Positions 21,585 to 33,790 are shown, counted from the first letter of the stretch. The stretch is 64,000 nt of DNA from Theropithecus gelada (GCF_003255815.1 NC_037677.1:110064936-110128935), one strand, 5' to 3'. Notes: generated by a model from the letters alone, not told the origin. Made by a program: numbers and translations.

Positions 21585-21975
21585 ATGTGAAAGATCTTTA
21601 GTGATTGAAGGAATCTTAGAAATCATCAAATTCAACACTTTCAGGTTACAAATGAGAAGAAATGAAACCCAGGAAGAGAAAGGAAATGACTTACTTCCTC
21701 ACAGTGCTTGGGAGGTAGGTCCTCTGTCTTCTGGGACAGAGGGAAGAGGCTTGCCAGGTGCCCACTGACTCAGGTCCAGGGCAGTGGCACACTTTTGTAT
21801 ATTGTCGTTAAACTGACTTTACCAGTCCCCATGGGCTGGCGAGGCTTAGAGTGTTTTGGGTGATAAAACATGAATACGTCCCCATTTTATTGAATAAGGC
21901 ACCAAAGCTCACAGAGAGTTCAATGCCATGGCCAAAGTGTTAGGGCTAATCAAAGGCAGAGCTGGGGCCAGGCTA
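21585..21975 (-). mobile_element. two MIR-type fragments
   Basis: 21585-21720 has GGAATCTTAGAAATCATC followed by a degraded antisense core (MIR3-like). 21855-21975 has CCCCATTTTATTGAATAAGG and ACAGAGAGTTCAATGCCATGG. Separated by about 130 unassigned bases. Confidence 0.55.
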
Positions 21976-21999
21976 TGTTCATTTTCTGCGCGTCTGTAA

Positions 22000-22440
22000 C
22001 AAATTACCACTGACTTAGTGGCTGAACACAACATACATTTTGTATCTTCGAAGAGCCAGACACGGGTCTCACTGGGCTACAGTCAGGATGCCAGCAGGGC
22101 TGTGTTCCTTCAAGAGGCTGCAGGGTAGAAAGTCATTCCCTTGCCGTCTCAATCTTCTAGTGCCACCTGCATTCTTTGGCTCATGGCTTCCTTCTTCCAT
22201 CTTCAAAACCAACTATGCTGCGTCTCTCAGACAGCTCTTCTGTGGTCACATTCTCTAACTGTAGTCAGGAAAGGGTCTCCCCTTTTAAGGACTTGTGTGA
22301 TTAGATTGTGATCACCAGATAATCCAGGGTAATCTCCCCATGTTAGGCCCTTAACCTTAAGCACACCTACAAAGTACCTTGTGCCACGTTAAGGTAACAT
22401 ATGAACAGGTTCCAGGGAATTTGTCAGGCACGTCTTTGAG
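22000..22440 (-). mobile_element. MaLR/MLT1-like LTR remnant
   Basis: TAACAAATTACCACTGACTT, GTGGCTGAACACAACATACA, CCAGCAGGGCTGTGTTCC, GGATAATCCAGGGTAATCTC-like and ACGTTAAGGTAACATATGAA follow the antisense order of an old MLT1-type LTR. No target-site duplication seen. Confidence 0.5.
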
Positions 22441-23065
22441 GGCTCCCAATTTAGAGCCCTGGGCCATACACCAGGCTGTGCACCTGCCCTCCTTCCCTCC
22501 ATGCCCTCCCAGATTCGCCTCAAACACAGGGAGTGACTTCACCTCGGGCTACATCTGCTTCCAAACTGCTCAGCACGGTTCTCACCCAAACCCACCATTT
22601 GATTCAGAAATTACATGCAGGACTAATTGTTGCTTGAGGCTACTTGTGAAATGGGGATAGTTTGTAACAAAAAAAACCCAGCACAAGGCTTCAAGGTATG
22701 AAATAAATTGTTCCAGGAGGAGACAACACACACACACACAACCACAAACATATCATTTGAGCACAGTACTACACCTTCCACCCAGAAAAGCAAAGGCCTC
22801 CTATTATTAAAAGGACAATGAAGGTACATCTTCTTATTTTATTTTTTTAACCCAGTAATAAAATGGAAGCAGAAAGATGAAGCAGAGACGTTCCAGATGT
22901 TCCAGGTGCTGGGAACAGGGCTGGTTGTGCCCTGAGAAATCACAGCAAGCTCTCCTCTCTCTGGATGTCAGCTTCCGCTTGTTTCGAAGGAGGAGAGAGG
23001 TTACCTGCAGACTCCTCCCGTGGTAAGAGCCATAATGTAGTTTTCTCATTATTAAAATGCTTGCC
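22441..23065. other. single-copy noncoding DNA
   Basis: Contains a short (CA)n run at 22728-22741; no repeat family or gene recognised. Confidence 0.4.
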
Positions 23066-23069
23066 TGCT

Positions 23070-23385
23070 CCCAGGGCTCCTGGGAGGCCTAAATGAGGAA
23101 CCAAATGAGAGGCTCTTAGCACAGGGCCCAGCGCTAATAAGAGCCAGTCAATGGCAGCCCCTGCTGGGATGATGATGATGATATTTAACTCGACTTCCCG
23201 TCGCTGCGTGCTCTGTATTCTTCACCTTATTGAATTCTTACAGCAACCCTATGAGGTGGGCATTCTTCTTACTCACATTTTCTACATGAGGACCTGGAGG
23301 CCCAGAGCTTAAGTAAGATTCCACAACTTTTCAGAGGCAGAGCTGGGAGACAAACCAAAGCCTGCTGAGCCTGGAGTCTCTGCTG
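23070..23385. mobile_element. MIR tail (+) and MIR (-)
   Basis: 23070-23150 is a plus-strand MIR tail (CTCTTAGCACAGGGCCCAGC). A short (GAT)n run lies at 23168-23180. 23185-23385 is a minus-strand MIR (CAGCAACCCTATGAGGTGGG, ACATGAGGACCTGGAGGCCC). Confidence 0.8.
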
Positions 23386-24200
23386 GAACCCCTCAGTGTA
23401 CCTCTCTGAGACGTTGACAGCACCCCCTACAGCTCTCAACACTTTTGGAGCATAGCAGGTGCTTGAACAACTCATCAACTGGCCATTTTGTCAGCAGGAA
23501 GAGAATTAAAGAAGAACGCTAGTGATTATTCTTTTGAAGAGTTTGAAGAAAATCCAGATAAAAGAAGAGGAGTTTAACCAAATTGGCTAAAGATACATAG
23601 GCCTTTGAAAAACACGGATTTTTAAAATGAGAAATGTTTGTCGATTTTCCATCAACAAACACTGGATTATTACTGGATTAACATTCAGTGATAATCTCCA
23701 ATTGAAGAATGCAACCCAGCACCCACCTGGTTTACCCTGGCTGTCAGGTAAAGTTGGGACTCAAGTCCAACAATCTTTGTTGAAAGAATTCTTTTACCTC
23801 TTCATGTATTTGACTTATCACTCTTGCTTTGTGTTTTTTATTTCTAACCTTATATGATCTATTTCCTTCTTTTTTCTTTCTCTTTTCTTTTTCTTTCTTT
23901 TTTCTTTTTTTTTTCTATGAGCCACTTCAAACATTTTGGCAAGTGCATGTGATCCAATTGGTGGGGTATTCTTAGCTTACATCTGAACAGCCTTTACCCA
24001 GGGAGATAGGCATGTGGGGACCAATCCAAGGACTGTGGGTCCCCAGGAGAAGTCTATTCATTTGAGGCACAGAGGAACCTGCTGGGAAAGGCAGAAGGGA
24101 CCAATTTTGCAAAAAATGAGGCTCCTCCAAGTGCAGGCTGTCACTCAATCTAGCCTCCAATTCACCTACCAAAGCTGAACCTGTGTCCTTGGAAGAATCT
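23386..24200. other. single-copy noncoding DNA with a pyrimidine-rich run
   Basis: A T/C-rich run lies at about 23865-23915. No repeat family or gene recognised. Confidence 0.4.
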
Positions 24201-24572
24201 TGATAGGGTTTTGCTGTGTCCCCACCCAAATCTCATCTTGAATTGTAGTTCCCATGCTCCCCACGTGTCATGAGAGAGGCCCGGTGGGAGGTAACTGAAT
24301 AATTGGGGGCAGTTACCTTCATGTTGTTCTTGTGATAATGAGTAGTTCTCACAAGACCTGATGGTTTTTAAAGGGGCGTTTCCCCCTTTTGCTCAGTCTT
24401 CTTCCTGATGCCGTGTGAAGGAGGATGTGTTTGCTTCCTTTTCCACCATGATTGTAAGTTTTCTGAGGCCTCCCAAGCCATGCTGAACTGTGAATCAATT
24501 AAACCTCTCTCCTTTATACATCACCCAGTCTCGGGTATGTCTTTATCAGCAGTGTATGAATGGGCTAATACA
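24201..24572 (+). mobile_element. THE1/MST-type MaLR LTR
   Basis: Begins TGATAGGGTTTTGCTGTGTC, continues CCCACCCAAATCTCATCTTG, GGTGGGAGGTAACTGAATAA and ACCATGATTGTAAGTTTTC, and ends with CACCCAGTCTCGGGTATGTC and GGGCTAATACA. It is essentially a complete LTR of about 370 bases with no internal retroviral sequence next to it, so probably solo. The left and right flanks do not give a clear 5-bp duplication. Confidence 0.9.
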
Positions 24573-25105
24573 ATGTGGAACAAAAGAGGGGGGAAACAGA
24601 AAGAGCAGAACATCTGGTTTCTGATAAGATGTCAAACAGACAGAGGCTACTGGTTCCTCCCCTGACCCAGCCCTGCGGATGCCATGGAGGCAAGAGGAAG
24701 GTGAATGGAACTGAAAATGCCTTTGCAGACTGTGAGGAGCCCTGAGGACATAGAAGGTGACTGGGCCCCCAGTCCGAGGAATGGGAGCACTTAAGTAGAA
24801 GAGGTCAGACCCCAAGGTTTGGAAGTGCTTTTTCATTTTGTTCTTTCCTCTTTCTCACATTGCCCAGGGAAGCTGGCTGCTCTCTTTATCTTCTCTGGGA
24901 GCAACAGGTGACCATCAGGTGACTCTAGCCTAGCAGGTTGGGGCGCCAGCTTCCCTGAGAATGGAAGCATCTCCAGCTAAAAGCATACTCTGTGGTTTAT
25001 CCTGCCCTGTCCAGATTCCCTGTTCTCCCTCTCCTGAGAGTCCTTCTCCAATAAATCACTTAAACAAGGATGCTCATCTCAGGTTCTGCTTCTAAATGAT
25101 TTGAC
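24573..25105 (+). mobile_element. possible older LTR remnant
   Basis: The right half (about 24880-25105) has CCAGCTTCCCTGAGAATGG, TGTCCAGATTCCCTGTTCTC, CCAATAAATCACTTAAAC and CATCTCAGGTTCTGCTTCT, the arrangement of an ERV LTR 3' end with a polyadenylation signal. The left half is unassigned. Confidence 0.4.
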
Positions 25106-25129
25106 ATAGTGTGATAAATGGAAATGCAT

Positions 25130-27185
25130 AAAGTGACAGAAATTAGCTGAATGTAACAGTCATATTAAATAGGTTAAATTCACCGATCAAAACAAAACAG
25201 AGATTTCCAGATTGGACCAAAAATAAAAACCAAACAAGTGAATAAAAACAAAGGCCCAGAAACATGTGCAACATAATTAGTGGGTGTTTATAAACCTTTG
25301 CATTTAACACAGAGCATACATCATTTTTGAGCACACATGAAACATACAAAAAGTTGGCATAGATTTGCCATAAACGAAGCCTCATTAAATTCTAAAGAAT
25401 TAACATTAATGTCTTAATCATGTTGGGAAAAATGAGACCACAATATCAAATTATGAGTTTTTAAAAACTATGTCTGTTAGGTATCTAAAATGTATACTAT
25501 AAAATAACACTTGAGTCAAGGAGGAAATCATAAAGGAAGTTCTAAAATACGTAAAGGTGAGAGAAAATGAAAACATTATATATCAAAGTTTTTGCAGTAG
25601 ATGAAAGAAGACACATTATGTCTGTAAGTACATTTTCAAAAAACTGAAATTACTGAAAACAGATATCTAAGCTTTCAAATCTAAACTGTTTAAAATTGCA
25701 AAAAAAAAAAAGAAAGTTGAAAGAAATAATGAAAATAAGGATAGAAACTAACGGAACAGAGAACAATAAAACAAGATGGGACTAACAAGACCACAAGCTG
25801 CTATTTTGAAAAGATTAAAAAGAAGCAGCAAACTTCTGGTAAAACCGATTTTTTAATTAAAATTTTGGTTGAGAGAATTGCAGATTCACATGCAATTAAT
25901 TGTAAGAAATAATACAGAGAGATCCTATGTATTCCACCCAGTTTTCCCCAATGCTAACATTTTGCAAAACTACAGTGCAATATCTTAACAATGATATTGA
26001 CATTGATACAATACACTTATTTTATTCAGAATTTCCCAGTTTTACTTGTACACATTTGTGTGTGTGTGCTTAGTTCTATGCAGTTTTATTACATTCAGAT
26101 TCTTGTATTCACCATCCCACTCAAGATACCAAGCAGTTCTTTCACCAGAAAGATCTCTCATGAAAGACTGATTTTTTAAAAAAGGAGAGAATATATAAAT
26201 AAATAGATACATAATGAAAACAAAAATATCTAGATACAGTAAGAGACTAGAGACTATATGAACAACTATATCCCCAAATATTTGAAAACTTAAATATCCC
26301 AAAATATTTGAAAAATAAAATACCAGAAAAATTAAAAAGCCAAAATTGGAATAAGAAAAAATAGAAGCATTTAATAGAAATCACTATTAAAGTAATAGGC
26401 ACAGTGATCAAATAACTCTCCATTCTAGGTCCCAGTATCAGTTTTAGAAGTAAGTTCTATTAAATTATCAAGTAAGAGATAATTCCTACCTTACACAAGC
26501 TGTTTCAGAAAGCAGAAAGAGGAAAAGCTGTCTAATATATTTTATGACAGAAATATGCCTTGATTGAAAAAGTAGATAAGAATAGAAAAATACAATATTC
26601 TAGAGAAACATTAGCCAACAAGATCCAATCACTTAACTAAAATAATAATGACAAAGTAGAGTATATTTCACAGTATAAAGATGGCTTAACCTCAGAAAAG
26701 CCCTTAATGTAATTCACTAGATTAATGTGCTAAATAAAATGTCCTAAGAAGAATTATATGGTTATCTCAATAGATCCGGAATATGTTTTAAATAAAATCT
26801 AACACCTAATTATGATTTTTTTAATTCAGAAAAAAAGTAATTTAAAAAATCTTTCCTTAACTTGATAAATGTTTGGTGCCAGAATTTGGACAAAAGTTAA
26901 ACTTAATGAAAAAAATTCAAATATATTCCATTAAGATTGACAACAAGATAAAGATACATGCTATCATTTTACTAAATAGTACCAAGTATCCTGTTTAATG
27001 CTATAATATAAGAAAAGGAAAAAACAGAAATGGAAAGAAGAAGAAAAACTACCCTTATTCGCAGGTGATAATGTACATTTCCACAGTGAACCCAACAGAA
27101 ACAACAGAATCAACAGAAAAACTCATAAGAATTACAAATTCGGCAAGATTGTTGGATGCAAGAGTAATTTATATACCTTAATGAA
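25130..27185 (+). mobile_element. old L1 (L1M-type), ORF2 region, truncated
   Basis: Plus-strand, AT-rich, heavily decayed ORF2-type sequence. Landmarks are AGATTTCCAGATTGGACC near 25202, a tract of ORF2 endonuclease/RT-linker type to 25850, and TTCGCAGGTGATAATGTACA-type RT sequence near 27060. No intact frame remains. It is interrupted by a reverse L1 tail and replaced at about 27186 by the start of the next L1. Confidence 0.75.
25850..26172 (-). mobile_element. L1 3' UTR inserted in reverse into the L1
   Basis: GAATTGCAGATTCACATGCA, AATACAGAGAGATCCTATG, CCCAGTTTTCCCCAATGC and CATTGATACAATACACTT are the antisense of an old L1 3' UTR. CGATTTTTTAA on the left (about 25847) and TGATTTTTTAA on the right (about 26168) look like its target-site duplication; ORF2 sequence resumes afterwards. 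Confidence 0.75.
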
Positions 27186-28689
27186 AAAAGTCATCTCTGA
27201 CTTCCACGTATGGTCATGTTGAAGTAACCGGGACTGGACTTACTGTCCTATGATAAACAACTAGAAAACAGGATAAAATATTTGAAACAGCTGTTTTCAG
27301 GCATTGAATAACAGGCAGCACAGGTCTGCAATCTCTGAAAAAAGAAAAACAAATGAGGTAAGTTCCATAGTCCCTGGCCTTCTGCCTGGAGGAGCATTCT
27401 GGAACAGACCACGGGGAGGGGTACCCCAAGCAGCACATGACTGCCTCACTGAGTGGGAAACAGATCAGAGTTTGATGAGACTTAGGAGACCAGGATTTGT
27501 GGGGGCAGAGAACCCAAGAGGAGGGAGGTACATAAAGAAATAATTCCATGAGTTTCTGCTGACCACTAAAATGTGCACATGTAAAATAAAACTCCATGAA
27601 TCCAGGCAAAGAATGTTGGGGACCTGTAAGGCAATCAATTTCTGGAGTTCATATCTGGCTTAGAGACACTTGAGTTCTCATCAACTAAAGAAAAGAGTCC
27701 TTGAACACCTGAAATTTTCAGTAGAGTAGCTAAAAGAGTCAGACCTTAACAAGAAAACTAGACTAGCCCAGAGGAAAGTTTACTCTAACCCTGCTCCAAC
27801 AAAAACTTAAAACAAGCCTCAAAAGAACCAAGCTGATCTGCAAGTACCTAAACTGCTTGTTTTCCAGAACAAACCCAACCTGCTGGAACAAAAAGAACAA
27901 AATCCAGCACCTAACAATATAAAATTCTCAATGTCCAACATTCAATAAAAAATTAGTTAAAATGTTAAAAAGCAGAAAAATATAACCCATAGCTGAGAAA
28001 GAAAATAAAAGTCAAAAGAAACAAACATGAAAATGACAGAGATGATGGAATTAGCAATCAAGGGCTTTAAAGCAGCTCAAGGATTTAAAGGAAGATATAA
28101 ACACAATGGTGAGAAAAATGAAAGATATATATTTTTTAAACCCAAAGGAATATCTAGAGATTAAATAAAATATAATATATAAATGAAAAAAGAATACTGG
28201 GTGAGATTAACAGTAGATTAAAAACAGCAAAAGGCCTTTTGCTATGAAGACATAGCAATAGAAATTATTCAAAATGAAGCACACGGGAAAAAGACTAATT
28301 AAAAATGAATAGAACTTCTATAGGACACTATCAAATATCTTAATATCCAATGGTTCTGATCTTTTGGGAAATCATCAAGGAATCCAACATATACAAGACT
28401 ATAGTTTTAGAAAGAGGAGTCTGAGAGTGAGGAGGACATAAAAAGTGTTTGAAAACACAATAGCCAAAATGATATAATTTTTGGTAAAACCTATAAACTC
28501 AGAGATTCAAGAAAGTAAAAGATTTGTAAGCAGGATAGTTACAGTGAAAACTACAACAAGGTACATCATAATAAAAGAGCTGAAAAACAATGATAAAAAT
28601 AAAATATTTAAAACAACCAAAAAAACCCAAATTATATACAGATTATATTTCCCAATCACTTTTTTCTTTATTGACCTCTCCCCAGGCGA

Positions 28690-28989
28690 TTTTTTTTTTT
28701 TTTTTTTAAGATGGAGGGTGCGATCTCGTCACCCAGGCTGGAGTGCAGTGGTGCGATCTCGGCTCACTGCAACCTCCACCTCCTGGTTCAAGCGATTCTC
28801 CTGCCTCAGTCTCCCAAGTAGCTGGGACTACAGGTGCATGCCACCATGCCTGGCTCATTTTTTGTATTTTTAGTAGAGATGGGGTTTCACCATGTTAGCC
28901 AGGATGATCTCCATTTCCTGATCATGTGATCCACCTGTCTCGGCCTCCCACAGTGCTGGAATTACAGGCGTGAGCCACGGCGCCTGGCC
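28690..28989 (-). mobile_element. Alu SINE
   Basis: Reverse full-length Alu with an 18-base T tail at 28690-28707. The right-arm sequence (GTTAGCCAGGATGATCTCC) is of a young AluS/Sc-like type. No convincing target-site duplication; only CCCCAG is shared by the flanks. Confidence 0.95.
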
Positions 28990-29449
28990 CCCAGAAGCCT
29001 TTAAAAAGACAGTTGACCTCTAATTGTACCTTTCCATGAAATGTTAATACCATGGTTATATTGTATATCTATTTATGTACTGTATGTTTATCTGTGTTTT
29101 GTACATTAAAAAGTAATTGTTTTGTCCCCTCCCCAAGAACCAACTCCTCCTTCCTTAGGGCAATATTACCTAATTTGAGAATGCATATGTACAGAGGAAC
29201 AAAGAATAGCTGCAGATTTCTCCTCAGAATGTGTGGAACCCAAAAGATAATAAAACATAGAATTTTATGTTTGGCAAAATTAATGTAAAAGTAAGACTGT
29301 TTTAGACAAATAAAAGTTGAAAGAATAAATTGCCTACAGATTTGCACTTCCAGAAATTTGTATCTACATTAAAAAAGAGAAGAGTGCCAGAAATAGTAAA
29401 TACGTGAGTAAATGTAAAATAATTTCTCTAATTAAAAAAACTTATTTAC

Positions 29450-29765
29450 AAGATAATGGACTTTTTTTTTTTTTTTGAGAAGGGGTCTCACTCTGTCACC
29501 CAGACTGGAGTGCAATGACACTACCTCAGTTCACTGCAGCCTCAACCTCCCAGGCTCAAGCAATCCTCCCATCTTAGCCTCCCCAGTAGCTGGGACTACA
29601 GGCATACACCACCACACACAGCTAATTTTTTTATTTCTGGTGGAGGCAGGGTTTTGCCATGTTGCCCAGGCTGGTCTCGAACTCCTGAGCTCAAGCAATC
29701 CACCTACCTTGGCCTTCCAAAGTGCTGGGATTATAGGCGTGAGCCACCGCACCCGGCCAAGATAA
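29450..29765 (-). mobile_element. Alu SINE (AluJ-like)
   Basis: Reverse Alu, body 29462-29758, with an older right arm (CTGAGCTCAAGCAATCCACC). AAGATAA at 29450-29456 and 29759-29765 is a short target-site duplication. Confidence 0.95.
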
Positions 29766-30869
29766 CTGACTATTAAAATCAAACTAATAATTTTTTATTG
29801 AGCAATTTATAACATGTAGAAGTAGAATGTATTATGAAAATAGTGCACCAGATGGGACTGGAGAAATTGAAGTATACTCTTGTAAGGTTTTTATATGCAA
29901 AGTGGGATAATATTGTTCGAAGACAGATGGTGACAGGTTAAATGTGTATATAGTAAACTCTAGAGTAACCACAAAAGAATAAAACAAAGAGTTATAGTTA
30001 ATAAGCTATTAGTAGAGATAAAATGTAATGTGAAATAATACTTGATTGATCTGAAAGAAGGCAGGAAATGAGAAAAAAGAAATAAATAATAGATGGGAGA
30101 AAAAGGAAAGAAATTACAAAGTGGTATACTTAAACCCAATCATTGTCAATTATATTAAATGTAAATTATGTAAACACTGCAATTAAAAAGCAAAGATTGT
30201 CAGACTGAACCCAATTATTTCTTGTTTCAAGGCAAATAAGGAAATACTTTTAGCTTTATGAAAATGTAAACAGAACAAGCTAAAATTTGTAGAATGCAGC
30301 TAAAGCAGTGTTTAGAGGGAGATTTGTAACCTTAAGTGCTCCTGTTAGAAAAGGATAAATTTCTAAAATCAGTGATCTAAACTTCCATTATAAGAAACTA
30401 GGCCAGGAAGTACAAAATAAACTTAAATCCAGACTGGTGAAGGAAAAAGAGAGAAGACAGGAATAACTAGTATTAGAAATAGACAAAGAGACACTATCGT
30501 AGATACTACTGACATTAAAAGGATAATAAGGGAATATTATGAGCAATATTATGCTAATTTAACTTAACCTGTATAAAATGAAAAAATTACCTAAAAGACC
30601 CAAATTACGAAAAAAATAAACTCAAGAAGAAATAGGAAGCATAAGTTGCCTTAAATCAATTTTTAAAATAAGTTTGTAATTAAAAATCTTCCCACAAAGA
30701 AAAATCCCAGCTTAGATGGTTTCGCAGGTGAAGTCTAACAAATATTTAAGGAAGAAACAACTTCAATCTTAAATAAATTCTTTCAGAAAAGAGAGTAAGA
30801 AAGAACACTTCCCAGTTCATGTGGTGAAACTGGCATTACCTGAGTATGAAAACAAAGCAAAGACATTAT

Positions 30870-31328
30870 AAGAAAAGAAAATCACCAGGTGCAGTGGCTC
30901 ACGCCTGTAATCCCAGCACTTTGGGAGGCTGTGGCAGATGAATCACCTGAGGTCAGGAGTTCGAGACCAGCCTGACTAACATGGAGAAATGCTGTCTCTA
31001 CTAAAAATGTAGAATTAGCTGGGTGTGGTGGCACATACCTGTAATCCCAGCACTTTGGGAGGCCGTGGCAGGCGAATCACCTGAGATCAGGAGTTCGAGA
31101 CCAGCCTGACTAACATGGAGAAACGCTGTCTCTACTAAAAATGCAGAATTAACTGGGTGTGGTGGCACATCCCTGTAATCCCAGCTACTTGGGAGGGTAA
31201 GCCAGGAGAATCGCTTGAAACCAAGAGGCGGAGGTTGCAGTGAGCTGAGATCGCGCCATTGCACTCCAGCCTAGGCAACAAGAGCGAAATTTCGTCTCAA
31301 AGAAAAAAAAGAAAAGAAAAGAAAATCA
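30870..31328 (+). mobile_element. Alu with internal 134-bp tandem duplication
   Basis: Forward Alu at 30885-31313 between perfect 15-bp target-site duplications (30870-30884 and 31314-31328). Units 30906-31039 and 31040-31173 are both 134 bases and differ at about 8 positions. Both share non-consensus changes such as GACTAACATGGAGAAA and TGGTGGCACAT, so one was copied from the other. The right arm then follows normally from 31174. The result is a three-armed Alu of 429 bases. Confidence 0.95.
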
Positions 31329-31485
31329 TGAACCAATATCCTCCTCAAACACAGATGAGAAAATGCTTAACAAAATGTTAGTAATTCTATTTTATTAATG
31401 TATAAAATGGAAAAATATATTGTTTGCAAGTGGGGTTTATCCCAGGAATTCAAGATGGTTTAACATTAAAAAATGAATAAAACAT

Positions 31486-31655
31486 CATGGCAAAACCTCA
31501 TGTCTACTAAAAATACAAAATTAGCTGGGTGTGGTGGCATATGCCTGTAATCCCAGCTTCTTGGGAGGCTGAGGCAGGAGAATGGCTTGAACCCAGGAGG
31601 CAGAGGTTACAGTGAGTCAAGATCATGCCGCTGCACTCCATCCTGGGAGACAGAG
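31486..31655 (+). mobile_element. 5'-truncated Alu without A-tail
   Basis: Begins in mid left arm (ATGGCAAAACCTCATGTCTA) and ends GGGAGACAGAGC with no poly(A) before L1 sequence resumes. The lack of a tail and of a target-site duplication is unusual for normal retrotransposition. Confidence 0.85.
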
Positions 31656-32134
31656 CATAAAGTAGAAATCTCATATGATTATCTCAGTAGATATAGAAAA
31701 GGCATTCGATAAAATTTAATACCCATTCATGATAATGAATCTCAATAGACTAGAAATAGGAACTTTTTAAAAGTGATAAAGGTCTTCTAAATGAAAAAAC
31801 CTAGAACTAACATCATATTAATAGTGAGAGATTAAAACTTCTTCCTTAAGATTGAAAACAAACAAAGATAAACATCTCTCACCATGTCTGTTCAGTACTG
31901 TAATGGTGGTCCTAGGCAGTGCAATAAGACAAGAAATGTTTAAAATAAGAGGCATACAGATTGGAAAGGAAGAAGTGAGACTCTGTTTGGAAATGACATA
32001 ATTATATAAAAAATCCTGAGAAGTCTCTAAACAAGCAACTGAAACTAATGTACCAATTTAACAATATTTCACAATACAAGGTCAGTATACAATGATGAAT
32101 TGTATTTCCATATACTACCAAAGAAAAAGTAGAA

Positions 32135-32412
32135 AATAAAATTCTAGAAAAGGCAATTCTAATCTATAGTGATGGAAAGTAAATCAGGGGATTCCTTGGG
32201 TGTGTGGAAGGAATAGAAATTGACTGCAAAGGGGCATGAGGGTATATTTTGGGATGATAGAAATGTTCTGTATTTTTATTGTAGTGATGATCATGTGGGT
32301 GTATATGTTTATCAAAACTCATTAAATCCTACAATTAAAATGAGTATATCTTACTGTTTATAAATTTTTATTCTGATAAAGATGATGTTCAAAAAAGTAA
32401 AAAAAAAGGGGG
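32135..32412 (+). mobile_element. L1 3' tail nested in the L1 ORF2 region
   Basis: GACTGCAAAGGGGCATGAGG, GGGATGATAGAAATGTTCTG, TATGTTTATCAAAACTCATT and an A-rich end (32395-32408) are an old L1 3' UTR. It interrupts the ORF2 frame, which continues after about 32415. Confidence 0.65.
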
Positions 32413-32582
32413 GTTTCCACTGTATTAGCAATAACCTACTAGAAAAATATAATAGAACTCAAGTTATAATTCCTAATAGCCCACCCCATCCCCACCTTAG
32501 GAGTATCTAGAAATTAACCTAAAAATATGCAAGATCTTTACAGAGAAAAATTCAGATAAAATAAGACCTAAATAAGTAGAAC

Positions 32583-32894
32583 CCCAATACATGGTTTTAT
32601 TTTATTTTATTTTTTCTGAGATGGAGTTTTGCTCTTATTGCCCAGGCTGGAGTGCAGTGGCACGATCTCAGCTCACTGCAAACTCTGCCTCCCGGGTTCA
32701 AGCGATTCTCCTGCCTAAACCTCCCATGTAGCTGGGGTTATAGGTATGAGCTACCACGCCCAGCTAATTTTTTGTATTTAGTAGAAACAGGCTGGTTTTG
32801 AACTCCTGACCTCACGTGATCCGCCCACCTCGGTTTCCCAAAGTGCTGGGATTACAGGCGTGAGCCACCGTGCCTGGCCAAAGCCCAGTACATG
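32583..32894 (-). mobile_element. Alu SINE with internal deletion
   Basis: Reverse Alu, body 32612-32879, lacking about 20-25 bases of the usual GGTTTCACCATGTTGGCC segment (GTAGAAACAGGCTGG join at about 32782). CCCAATACATG (32583-32593) and CCCAGTACATG (32884-32894) are the target-site duplications. Confidence 0.93.
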
Positions 32895-33790
32895 TTTATG
32901 TATGTGTTGAGATGTCAATTCCCCCTGCATTAATTCTTTAAATTGTACTCAATTCTAATAAAATTTCATCTTTCTGGATCTTTAGAAAAATAAAGCTACA
33001 TAAACAGCTAAGATAATTTTGAAAAGTAAAAGAATAAAGAAAGAAAACTTTGCCCTGTTCCATATCAAGACATTACAAAGATGTGGTAATAAAGATAGTG
33101 GGATACTAGTGAAGGAACAGACAAATAGACAACTGGGATAAAGAAAATAACTCTGAAAGAGATTCATAGTCTATGGTAAGGAGGCACCAGTATTCAGTGG
33201 AGGAAAAAAAAATGAATTATTTAGTAGTGCTGTTGGGGTAACCGGCTCACTGGATGAAGCTGAATAAAGTTGTAGCTCTAATTCAAACCACATTCAAAAA
33301 TGACTCAGGAAAGACCGAAATGTGAAAGAAAATGTTATGAATTCAATAGAAGAATGTAAAAAAGACTACCTTTTTGACCTAAGGGTGGTAAGGACTTCTT
33401 TAACAAGACACTAAAAGCACAAATCACATGACAAAAATTGGTGAACTTGACTACATCAAAATTAAATATATGTGTTCAAATGTGGCCACTAGAGCCGTGG
33501 TTAACGAACGTGTTGCTGCAGACTGGGAGGAGGTAATGAACGCTGTCTAAACCAACAACGGAATAGGCTCTAGACTATAAGATGCTGCAAATTAACAGGA
33601 CAAAGACAGGAAATCTAATGGAGGGAAATGAGCATTTCCTGGAAGAGGAAACTAGATGGCTAATGAGTTTACGAAGAACTGATTAACTTCATCAGTAATT
33701 AAAATAGCAATGAGATGACAATGGTAAACATTAGAAAAGTTAGAAAAAAAGATCAGGTGTCAGGGAGGATGCGGGGAAGCAGGAGCCTTC

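Larger units (their letters stand above)
27186..33790 (+). mobile_element. nearly complete ancient L1, multiply interrupted
   Basis: Reading in order: a 5' region (27186-27850); the ACAGAGATGATGGAATTAGC block typical of old L1 5'/ORF1 segments (28035); ORF1-type sequence to about 28660; ORF2 starting after the first two Alus (30180: AAGATTGTCAGACTGAACCC); the RT region (31320-32120: GTTTATCCCAGGAATTCAAG, AAAAGGCATTCGATAAAATT-like); and the C-terminal part (32440-33740). Interrupted by Alus at 28.7, 29.5, 30.9, 31.5 and 32.6 kb and an L1 tail at 32.15 kb. All frames are broken, so it is inactive. Confidence 0.75.

Noticed and set aside
27214..27609. 131-codon antisense frame in the L1 5' region
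   Set aside because: Lies in decayed L1 sequence and has no recognisable antisense-L1 protein features.
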